From: Lactarius indigo
Lineage: Eukaryota > Basidiomycota > Agaricomycetes > Russulales > Russulaceae
Assembly: GCA_025766275.1 (NCBI GenBank)
Contig: JAFKAC010000005.1
Location: forward strand, 2,480,001-2,544,000
DNA length: 64,000 bases
Direction of reading: 5' to 3'
Part shown: positions 34,001-44,421 of the stretch, in pieces
How the letters are laid out: every line of letters begins with the position of its first letter
Numbering within the stretch: position 1 is the stretch's first letter
The notes under the pieces: model-generated
Databases searched by the model: none
What the model was told of the DNA's origin: nothing
What the model saw: only the letters and a program-made list of their open reading frames with translations
Position numbers and translations under genes: made by a program

Positions 34001-37000
34001 AGCGCTGAGCTATATGTCCAGGAGAACAGTCCGTTGCACCAAACGTCGCCAAACAGGTGCTTTGACGTCGTTGAGTTGCTACTTGAGCATAACGCGGATA
34101 TCAACCTTCCAGGCCAAGCACACGGCGTGACCCCTCTGCAAGCTGCATCGATTCAGGGGAACCTCGAGGTTTCACGGCTACTTATCAAGCGGGGTGCGAA
34201 TGTGAACTGCCGGGAGGAGAGAGGCGTGACCCCACTTTCGTCGGTGTCTTCCAGAGGTCATCTGGATGTCGCTCAGCTCCTAATCGACAGCGGTGCGGAT
34301 GTGAACGCTTGTAGCTACGAAGGCTGGACTCCTTTGCACGCAGCATTATGGCAGGGGCGGGCCAATATTGTAGAGTTACTCATTCGACACGGCGCAGACG
34401 TTAACAAGTGTAACGACTACCAAGATTCCCCATTACACATGGCGTCAAGGAACGGAAACCTCGAGATTTTGCGGCTACTTATCCAGCAGGGTGCAGACGT
34501 GCGCTCCGCGGACCGGTTCGGCCAGACCCCACTTCTGAGGGCGTTGAAATGGGGACATTTGGATGCGGCCCAGTTCTTAATCGACAGCGGTGCAGATGTG
34601 AACTCTCGTGACGACCAGGGCTGGACTCCTTTGCATTCGGCGTCAGAGGGGGGGCATGTCGACGTCGTAGAATTCCTCATCCAACACAGCGTAGACATCA
34701 ACACGCAAAGTAACCAACAAGCCACCCCATTGTACACGGCGTCGACGAACGGGAAACTCGAGATTTCGCAACTACTTGTTCAGCATGGCGCAGATGTACA
34801 TTCCCGGGACAAGGACGGCCAGACCCCACTGAAGGCGGCGTCTCACTTCGGATATCTGGACGTGGTTCAGTTCCTAATCGACAGTGGTGCAGATGTGGAC
34901 TCTCATGACAACCAGGGCTGGACTCCTTTACATTCGGCGTTGCAGGGGGGGCACGTCAACATCGTAGAACTACTCATCCAACACGGCGTCGACGTCAACA
35001 CGCAAAATGACCACCAAGTTACCCCATTGCACATGGCATCAGCAAGCGGGAAACTTGAGATTTCGTGGCTACTTGTCCAGCATGGCGCAGATGTGCGCTC
35101 CTGGGACAAGGGCGGCCGAACCCCACTGCACTTGGCATCTCACTCCGGATATTTGAACGTCGTTCGGTTCTTAATCGGCAGTGGTGCAGATGTGAACTCT
35201 CGTGACAATGAGGGTTGGACTCCTTTTCATGTGGCGTCAGAGGAGGGGCATATCGACATTGTAGAATTACTCATCCAACATGGCGTAGACGTCAACATGC
35301 CAAGTGACCACCAAGTGACCCCATTGTGCACGGCGTCAGCGAGTGGGCAACTCGAGATTTCGCGACTACTTGTCCAGCATGGCGCAGATGTGCACTCCCA
35401 GGACAAGGACGGCCAGACCCCACTGAAGGCGGCGTCTCAGTACGGACATCTGGATCTGGTTCAGTTCTTAATCAACCGTGGTGCAGATGTGAACTCTCGT
35501 GACAACCAGGGCTGGACTCCTTTACATTCGGCATCAGAGGGGGGGCATATCAACATCGTAGAATTCCTCGTCCAACACGGCGTAGACATCAACATGCAAA
35601 ATGACCAACAAGTCACCCCATTGTACACAGCGTCAACGAATGGGAAACTCGAGATTTCGCAACTACTTATCCAGCATGGTGCAGATGTGCACTCCCGGGA
35701 CAAGTACGGCCAGACCTCACTGAATGCGGCGTCTTACTTCGGACATCTGGACGTCATTCGGTTCTTAATCAGCAGCGGTGCAGATGTGAACTCTCGTGAC
35801 AACCAAGGCTGGACTCCTTTACATTCGGCATCGCAGGGGGGGTATGTCGACGTCGTAGAATTACTCATCCAATACGGCGTAGACGTCAACATGCAAAGTG
35901 ACTGCCAAGCGACCCTTTTATTCCCTGCGTCGGTGGGCGGAAAACTTGAGTTTTCATGGCAAACTGTCAACCGGGGTGCCGATTTGAACTCCAACGAGGA
36001 TGGCTGTACCCCTCTTCAGGTTGCGCTGTATAACGGACATCTGGATGTTGCTCAGCTCTTGATTGATGCAGGCGCAGATCTAAACTTTCGTGGCAACAAA
36101 AGCTGGGCCCCGTTGCATCCAGCAACAGGTAAAGGTTATTTTGACATTGCGAAGTTCCACAGGCGTAGTGCGGACTTCAACATTCGAGATAGGACGTCAT
36201 CGGACCTGGCGTCCGACAATGAAATACCTAGGGTGGCAAGCTTCCTATCTGGACACATGGCAGATCCAATGTCTATTGATGGCGCTGCAAATACAACTCC
36301 GTCAACTATCAGACCACAAAATAGGCACCCTAATGCTCTGCACCCGCCAAGGGAACCCAGAGAAGACGTAACGCCCTCAGGCAATGGGCAGTCCTCGCTG
36401 TACACCGCCTCACAAAATGGACAAATTGAAATTGTGCGGTCATTACTTGACCGTGGTACAGACGTCAACGAAAGGAGTACCTTTCGCGCCACCGCACTGG
36501 ATGCAGCATCAAGGTACGGGAAAGTTGAGGTGGCAAAGTTGTTGATCGAGCGCGGTGCGGATGTCGACTCCCGGGACCGGTCGGGCCGGACTCCGCTGAT
36601 TACGGCATTGGGGTATGGCGAGTTTGAGGTCGCGCAATTATTACTCGACCACGGTGCCGATGTGAACGTAGATACGGGGGGCCTCACCACCGCGTTACAT
36701 GCCGCGTTGTATTCTGAGGACTTGGAGTTTACCCGGCTCTTACTCGAACGTGGCGCAAATGTGGACGTACCGGACATCGACGGACAGACCCCAAGGCAAT
36801 TAGCAAAGCGCCTAGGATCATACCGCAAGGTTGCAGAGATGTTCCCTGACTTTGAAGAACACGAGAATGGTGTCTCCGTACAGGTGAGATTCGTTATTCA
36901 AGTGACATTCGATTCCTACCGCGTCACTGACCCCTTGCGTCATTCCTGTTCCAACTCTACCACTCGGCGCCGTACAAACGATGATCTTTCAACCGTCTCC

Positions 37001-37902
37001 GCCAATTTCCCCTCAGGGTCCTCCAACTCATCACTCAGCGCGCACGTCAACCCTAACGGATGCGCCTGTGCCTGCACCACCTGCACCTGTGCCAGCAATA
37101 CGATTTGCTGCTGATCCAACTATTCCCGCCCCCACCTTTGTTTTATCGCATGGAGAAACGGTTTGGAAGCCTCGTGGCGATATTAGTAGAGACCCTGTGC
37201 GTTCCCTGAGCGCTGCTTATGTTTTCTCATGGCCGGCTGACTCTCCTGCTGGTGCCTCTCTCGATCAGTACCGTGAAAAGTCAGTCGGTGATCGATTGCA
37301 ATCGATAATTACTGCCGCCACTACCGAGCGGAATAAAGCCGCGCAGACAGGTGAGAGATGAGATAAGTTTTAGTACCCACCGTGGATCTTTTTTGCTGAC
37401 TTATTTTGTGCACGCGCATCGTACAGCACAATGGACGGTTTGGGCCTTCAAAGCTGCCATTGCCAGCCAAGTTCTTATCGGCGTGATGGCCTTTGGGGCT
37501 GCATTTAGAGGAAAAAATGTGCGGATTCACACCCCCTTTTCTTCAGCGTAACCCATTTCTGACACCATCGTTTAGAAATTGATCGCGATCTCCATCCTCG
37601 GTGGTGCGTCGACATTCGTGGCGTCCTACTCGACACACGCACGTGGTTCGGACGAGCGCAGGGCATCACTTCTTCGCGTGGAGGCTCTTACTCGTTTCCT
37701 ACATGAGGTCGAAGCGTTCCAGATGGTCCACGGACATGAAGTCTCGCACGAGTGGAACAAGAAAATCGACGGCTTCCGCCTTGACCTGGAGAACATGTTG
37801 GGGGACAACCAGCCAGGAAGCGTCATGATCAACTCAGAGGCTGCAAGTATCAACCCGAGCGTTGAGAAGGGGGTTGGTACTACGGATCCCTTATCAGCTT
37901 GA
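31068..37902 (+). CDS. NLR1: Goodbye - NACHT - ankyrin - SLATT-type two-helix protein (2016 residues as spliced here)
   Basis: STAND-class NTPase. Thirteen exons total 6051 nt in frame: 31068-31343, 31401-31454, 31510-31705, 31753-31905, 32003-32047, 32092-32325, 32385-32409, 32461-33060, 33114-33966, 34022-36883, 37017-37350, 37427-37518, 37576-37902. The N terminus (IGVDPSKHP, LFECLGNFLKRLKIY, MTEIIAKIMAELLSVLALAT) is the fungal STAND Goodbye domain. NACHT: GKPGSGKTIL across a splice junction, and Walker B IIDALDECP. A winged-helix-like part has RPLRVDELAEILA. About 27 ankyrin repeats follow (residues about 813-1766), then a Pro-rich linker and two helices (WTVWAFKAAIASQVLIGVM, LIAISILGGASTFVASYS) with GSDERR, as in fungal SLATT domains. 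Exon 5 must use the acceptor at 32002; the paralogues' acceptor (31963) would expose TAG at 31975. The SLATT part could instead be a separate gene. Confidence 0.8.
34022..36883 (+). repeat. Ankyrin repeat exon of NLR1, about 27 repeats in a three-repeat (297-bp) period
   Basis: 2862 nt, 954 codons, one open exon. Repeats of 33 residues carry the ankyrin pattern (G-T-PLH-A---G---VV--LL--GADVN). In the middle they alternate in the order HVDIVELLIQHGVDVN, KLEISRLLVQHGADVH, HLDVVQFLIDSGADVN, so the real period is three repeats. The first six and last seven repeats are more diverged than the core. Confidence 0.9.
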
Positions 37903-39200
37903 CGGTCCCGATGGGACTAGGTAAGCGTACAGTGATCCGTTCCACAGAAAGTTCAACTGAAAGGCGGAACCTATGACAGGAAGTACCCAACTTACTAGCG
38001 CGACTGCGCGACTCCAAACTGGGACCCATAACAGGATATGATGTGTGGACGATTTATTATTTGCGTTAGTTTTTGTTCCATCTCATGCCATTTTGCCGTC
38101 GTCACTCCGTACCCTGTGTCTGTTGTTCATTGACATCCTAGTAGCTACTACTCGCGTTGACATACCAGGCTACGTACGCTCCCATTGTCATTTGCTACTT
38201 GTCATTTTGTTTTCTTGTTGCTCCGATCGAAACCTCTATTCACGGCTTTCGCCCATGGAACGACTTTCACCTCTATAAAATGACGGACGAATGGGTGAAA
38301 GTAGTTTGGCCAATTTCATAGGAACTACAACGCTTAAGGCCTCTATTGGAGAAAAGGCGGCACTACTCTGGCTCCCACTGCAAGCGAGGCAACGCGTCTA
38401 CCCAACACTGACGCTTTCCTCGTCCCTTTGATCTCTAAGCGAATCGTGATCACGTCACTAACACTCGAACTCCACAGTTTCATGGCTCTTGTCAGACACT
38501 GTTGGAGGACAGTCGCACATGCGTAAGCATCGGACCGGCTGGACCGGCAACATAGCAATGCTGTCGAGCTCAGTTGCTCGACCGCGGACTCGGATTTTAC
38601 TTTACAAAATTAAGTTTCCCTTACACAAATACTTCGCAGCTCACGTAGTACAACCTCAGCCTTTTCTCCCAAACGGTTGAGGTTAGTAGTTTACTCTATT
38701 CCATCTTATGCTACTTTTACTTACCGTGTACTTAGTGGCGCATTCTCACGCTCCTACAGGTAGTTACATAATATTACCAGCCTTTTCTCCCAAACGGCTG
38801 AGTCGCGCATTCTCGCGCTCCTAACAGACACGACAGGAATTTCCTTTACAGCGAGTTTTGGAGCCATTCACGCTATCGAAGCTTACTGTAAGGTCAAAAA
38901 AACAGGTTTGAGACGACCCGTGGGTGAGACCGTGGGAATGTGTTGCTCACTATGAAGTTGGACAAGTTATCGTCATCTTCTATCGTCAAAACTTCCCAGA
39001 ATTTTTTTCGCCGCACGCCTGTGTTATAGTGTCAGCCTATCTACTCGTCATTCTCATCAGAATTTTTTGTCCAAGAGGATGGGGCGCAAAAGTGAGGTTA
39101 CTTACTGAGTATCTGCCGTTCCCGGTTTGCTCTTTCGCCGTTCCCACTTACCCTTGCCTCGCCTGCTCTGCTCTCACTAATCGACGACCCCTCTTCGCTT
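37903..39200. repeat. NLR 3' flank, copy 1
   Basis: Sequence after the stop codon ('gggactaggtaagcgtacag', 'tgaaaggcggaacctatgac', 'gggac.cataacaggatatga') recurs at 42160, 46620 and 59830. It also contains a local direct repeat: 'cagccttttctcccaaacgg' at 38656 and 38779 and 'gcgcattctc.cgctccta' after each. No gene recognised. Confidence 0.6.
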
Positions 39201-39229
39201 GGGTCGGGTAGACATCCACTTATCGTTTC

Positions 39230-40970
39230 ATTTCATCAGATCCATCCGCCCTGTGTCACACCTCCCTCACTCACTTGTCCGGATCGCCTCCGCTTATGGG
39301 TGATAACCCACGACGGCTCTTCAGCCACGAGGTCGTCCCCGCTCTCCGTGACGTCGTCTGGGTTCTCTGGATGAGGTTCGCGATCCTCTCAGCTAGAAGC
39401 ACCCTCCAGTACCACAAACGTATTTCAGGGCAGGTCGACGAGGCTGTAACACGTCTACGAATCACAAAGAGTCGTCAAATGCTATTCTCGTAGTCATAGT
39501 AATAATAACAAACACTTGCAAAGGCGAATTTGCAGTGTCAGTGTGTTGCTTGAGTCGTCCGCGAGTGTGGTTACGACGAACAGGTTCTAGCTGGACAGGG
39601 CCGTGCGAGATGTTTCTGAAGAGTTGCGCCAAATCGTTTGCGGTCTGGAGCACGACGATTTTTTCTACCTTTCTAATTCAGGGGTATAATCGTTTAGAAT
39701 AGTGTCTCCGTGGTTAACATGCCTTGCGTACCATCTGGGACTGTTTGGACATTATCTTTGGCAATGCCGACTTCGCTGACTTCGTTTATTTTGTCTTTAA
39801 CGTCTTGACCTGGACGTCGATGTGTTGACATCCTGCACTTTCGCGTCGATTTACTCCGCGCCAGCTCCCTTCACATTAGCTCTAGGTTCCTTAGTCAGTA
39901 GTACGCTTTGTGGGAAATACAGAAACTGTGCATTACCGTCCGGGCCTCTTATGTGCATCCCCGATATCACTTTGTTGGACCCTGTCCGACGAGCTTCTTC
40001 AGATCAATAAGTCAGAAAAACGAACTGCAAACGATAATCTCACTTGTTCCACTCTGATTCCTTTGCAATCGTGTCATCCAAGCGTTGGTGCAAGCGCGAA
40101 GCCGTCTGTAGAAGTTTTCTTTGCATTCAAGAGACGCCGACAAGGACGGCCTGGCTTCAGTAAATTCCATTATTCGCCTAAGAGACTCCAATTTTACAAC
40201 AGCATGCGGAGGGGACAAACGAGATCACTCACAATGAGGACACTAATGCAGGTGAAGGCAGACGAGAATGTCCGACGATTCGGTGTATCAGAGCATAAGT
40301 CCTTGACAGAATCACCAATATCTGCCGGGCCAACACCTTCATGGCGAAGGTGTTGGCTTGGTAGATGCCGGTCTTCACAGAAAACGCACAGAGAACGGTC
40401 AACGTCCTCTATGCGTTTTATGAGAACACTCATTCACTGTTGGACCGAACCACCTTTCAGCTTCGCACCTCCATTCCGGGATCTAATGAACCGATCGACC
40501 CAGGATTTGAGGGTGGAAGCACGGTCTTATTTGCGTCGGAAGAATCGGATGTTTGCGGCGCTGGGCAGAGTGGGAATGAGCGGGAAGATATTTCATAGCC
40601 CATTTCTTGTACGCTTGTCAAAGTCTTAGAGGTGAAGTAGTAGATCCGGAGGTCTAAGTCCAAGGGTACCGTGTTGGATCGCTGGTAGTTCCGGCGAGTC
40701 CTGCTAAGGAAATGGGTTCGACGTTGCGGGCGGAGATCGAACTCTCTTGCAGAGTTGTCACCACGGCCACACCCGTGTCCATCGTCTTCGCAGTCATTTG
40801 TTGTCTTTCGCAGCCGCCCGTTACTGTAATCTTGATCCATATAAACAAGCTTCGGACGGTCGTAGCTACCAATGTGTTCTACTCGAATCCATTTCGTACA
40901 TTTTAGATATAGAACGCCATATAGCACCTCATTAAATGCATACATTAATTCAAAAACCCACCGCCCTTTC
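39230..40970 (-). pseudogene. Decayed minus-strand gene of the NLR flank, copy 1 (family not recognised)
   Basis: Three copies of this segment exist (here, 47480-48870, 62930-63992). On the minus strand they keep short exon-like islands with plausible GT-AG borders, for instance a stretch reading KTGIYQANTFAMKVLA around 40380-40330 followed by a donor, short hydrophobic pieces, and a tail reading EDREPHPENPDDV near 39395-39355 whose differences between copies are partly silent. This suggests an old membrane-protein gene. No full frame can be assembled, and I cannot name the family. Confidence 0.35.
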
Positions 40971-42160
40971 ATCCCGATAATTCTCTGCTCTCCAAGTGGG
41001 GAGTAGCAGAGCGACGTGTCAAATGTTGGAATTTCAGGGCACGTTGTGCTCTTGGGCGAGGGGGGGTCAGGACGCGTAGGTCAGCACACAATACGTCTCA
41101 GGCTTGCAACGGATGGGGATCAAGTTTCGTTGTGACCTGGAGTGGTGATCTATCCTATGTCCACCTATGTCGTCTATGTATCCCATCGTGTCCTGAAGGG
41201 ACCCATTCCGACGCTCTGCAACTTAACGTGTCAAAATGAACGTTTGTTCTTTGACTCGGAGATTGTAAGTAGATTTGTGAAATTTATTTACCTATTCCCC
41301 TGGCGTCTTGAATCGGCTGGCATGTTTCCAAGTGGAACTGTCGTATCACTGTCGTTCAAAAAAAGCTCCGAAATGTCGGTCAGAGCAGTTCGTCGACTCG
41401 GGACACGAACATGCCAGTGACCGTCACGCCAGTTGCTGCCATGTGTCGTTGAGGTTGAAGGAGGACGGCGCACCATGGTGTTCAAGCCAGGAGGCAACCC
41501 ACTCGAAACAGGTCGCGCCACACTTCACAGGTGTACGTCATGCAGCAACGGAGCGGCAGAACATGTGAGTACATGCATACACGGAAGAGTTAGAGATACT
41601 CTGGGTGATTTAGATCTCTGACCTCGTAGATCAAAGCGTTCTCGCGGTATGGTGCTCGAGCGTAATGTGAGAAGATCGATTGTGGTGTTGACAAGAGGGC
41701 CATTGAAATAGATGCAGTGGTGCGGCATTCAAGGCATGCTTCACACGCGTGTCGTCCATTGGTGCTGCAAGGGTCGTCGCGAAGTTTGCGAGGGCACAGT
41801 GGTGAGGACGGAGGGCAGAGAGAGAGCCGGTGGTAGCGCACTATTACAGCCTGGGGAGGTCACTAGTCCGAGTCACCGGAGGTTGAGAGGGCAAGAGGTC
41901 AGGACCCCAGAGAGTGCTGAAGACGGGAACACCAACGGACTAGCCTGGTTAGGAAGCAGAGTTATGGCATCTCCGCGTAAAAGTGCCATAAACTATGGTG
42001 ATTTATTTTGTGTGATGGAGATTACCAGGGGCGTAGTATAGAGATGAGCGTCCTCTGTGAGGAGTGCGTCACTGTATATTGGGGTCTGAGCGTACCATCT
42101 GCACGTGACCGGACATTGCCGAACGTCGGTTGGTGCCGACTGCCCTCTAACACACCATCT
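40971..42160. other. Spacer, no gene recognised
   Basis: Frames at 41142-41420, 41308-41568 and 41590-41841 are short and mutually overlapping on both strands, with no recognisable motif. This stretch has no counterpart in the shorter unit 2. Confidence 0.4.
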
Positions 42161-42655
42161 CATAGGCCGCATGGTTCGATGGGACTAGGTAAGCGTACAG
42201 CGATCCTTTCTGCAGTAGGTTTGGCTGAAAGGCAGAGCCTATGACAGGAACTTGCTAGCGCGACTAACGCCAAATTGGGACTCATAACACGATACGATAT
42301 TTATTGTTTGTGTTCGCTCATAGTCCGTCTCACCGACACGCGCCATCATCTGGATGAGAAACTAGGCACGCTCCCATCATCATTTTCCACTTCTTGGATT
42401 TATTTATTTTCTGCGCTATTCGTGACTTTCGTACTTCCATGGAATGACTTTGACCTCTGCAAAATGACTGACGCATGGGCGAAAATTCCGCCAAATCGCC
42501 AAGTAATTTGGCCAATGTCATAGGAACCGTAATGCTCTATCGGAGTAAAAGCCAGCACTACTGTAGTTCCCACTGCAGGTGAAGCCATTCGGCAACATGT
42601 CTACCCATTCTGAACAACACCAACTTTCGTGATAATGTCAAATCATCTGCTCGTC
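42160..42655. repeat. Orphan copy of the NLR 3' flank
   Basis: Matches 37890-38330, 46610-47045 and 59830-60300 ('gatgggactaggtaagcgta', 'cagcgatcctttctgcagta', 'aacgccaaattgggactc'). No NLR coding sequence lies immediately before it, so it is probably what remains of another duplication unit. Its right end joins the Ser/Pro-rich fragment B. Confidence 0.7.
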
Positions 42656-43490
42656 TCAGGCATAGACATAATAGAGACTCACTTCTTGGGTGTCCTTTAT
42701 GACGGTCCGGGGGAGAAGCTGCGGGTTGGTAAGCAACTTTTCCCGAGGAAGGAGAAGCGGGGAGCGATGTGCGTCTGAGTCGGAATGGGCATGCGCTACG
42801 GAGGACGGTGGTGTGACCGATTGATCATCGGGTGATGTCGAATGGTGCGCACCAAGCTCAGGTTCTGTTTCTGATCCAGATAGAGCAGCGGGTTCCACCG
42901 ATCGAGAACAAATACTGGTGGAAGGTGATGTTGATGAGGCCAACGCAGATGGAGGATTGAGTGAGCGGGATGAGTGAGAAGATTGGGGCGGAGAGGGTGT
43001 ATTAAGACGCATAGAAGAGAGTTTATTGAGGGCCTGTATGCGGATGATCCAAGTTGCACTGAGTCAGTGAGAGAGAACGAGAGGAAGCACCCACCATACG
43101 ATTCCTTTGTGTTAGGCTCATCACACGCTGTAGCGTCATAACCTGGTCATTGGACTGGGACGCCCCGACCGACCTTCCCATTCTCCGACTTCCTCTGCCC
43201 TAGCAATGCGCAACGAGAAACTACTCAACTCCAGTCGAGGACTTCACGACTATCACTAGCACGACTGCCTCCTGTGGGATTGGTGGCAGGTGGGGAAGGG
43301 AGGCCGGAATGTGTTGACGATGCTCCGATGCTTGGGGGCTCTGGGAGGTGTAGAAGATCTGAGGGAGAAGGTGCTGGGCCAGCATCAAGGAAGATCGCAG
43401 GTAAAGGACGACACTTTGACGCTAAGGAAAAGCGAGGTGCCATAGAGCGGAAGGGTTTGACGGGCGGTGGCAGCTAGACATCAAACGAGA
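42656..43490 (-). pseudogene. Truncated copy B of the Ser/Pro-rich gene (5' part only)
   Basis: Corresponds to 26757-27720 of the complete gene. Exon 1 (from 43443, MAPRFSLASKCRPLPAIFL) and exon 2 (MRLNTPSPPQSSHSSRSLNP) are recognisable. About 100 bp of exon 1 is missing, and a 65-bp piece at 43167-43232 is inverted relative to the original. The copy stops at 42656 within exon 2, so it cannot encode the protein. Its 5' flank with the GGT tract is retained to about 43790. Confidence 0.85.
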
Positions 43491-44421
43491 ACGAGTTAAA
43501 GAGAGAAGGTGGTGGTGGTAGTGGTGGTGGTAAAGAAAGGAAAAGAACGAAAGGCGCCGGACTGCCTTGGGTGAGAGAAAGTGAAAAGGGAACTGAAGAC
43601 GGAAAGGAGCGCTCTGTTCAGACAAAGCCATCTTGACCTGTATGCCGGGTAGAAAGCAGTTGAGATAGACAAAACGTCGAAAGCGACGAAGGCAACAAGG
43701 ACGAGGACGGTGGCATGGACTGAGTACTGAGATCTGAGATCTGAGAGAGGGAGACGGACATCGACAAAGACCACGCAATTGCATGTTGTGGGAATCTATC
43801 CTTCTATGGAAATCGGATCATGTAACTGACGTTCATTCTTCAACCAACTGACAATCGACAGGCTTATAATGCATGGCCCAGTTAAGACACGTTGTCACCC
43901 TGCGTTCTGCGTTCTGCGCACCCACCTGGGGTGTATAGCATCAAGCTTCTTTTCTCGGCGCTCGGGCTGGCTGAGAAAACTGCTGAAAAAATGTCTTTTT
44001 TGCTGTTACCCACTGGATTAGTCCGGTCCTGTACAAGGTTCGGTACTTCCAGCGTGTGACAACAAACATTGATGCTCACAGACTACAATCGACCATCCAT
44101 CTCCGTGCCACTAAACAAGCGAGGTTTCTGTCGACAGGATCGGCCCTGTTGTTGTGGTGTCGTCAGACAGCACGTTGAGACAGCCTGTAAGACGCGTGAC
44201 CAACTCGGTGACTACATCATTACAACGATGTTTGACGCCTAGGCCAAGCTCCTACTTTTAATTAATGTACTGTATGGTGGGCAGTGGGTATGAGGTCAAC
44301 TGCACCATGACGGCCTGCGCCCTTGCTTATATACGGCTACTATGCGCTCAGAGTGCTTTCTCCGCCAACCCACGACCACCATCGCCAAACGAGCCAATAT
44401 ACCCCAGACTCTACTAAACCA
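43491..44421. promoter_or_regulatory. Duplicated 5' flanks between fragment B and NLR2
   Basis: Left part: the GGT/CT-rich flank of the Ser/Pro-rich gene (43508-43531 GGT/AGT units). Middle: sequence shared with 28036-28260 ('ctcggcgctcgggctggctg') and with 51080-51250 ('attagtccggtc.tgtacaag'). Right part (44340-44421): the NLR promoter. No gene between. Confidence 0.5.
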
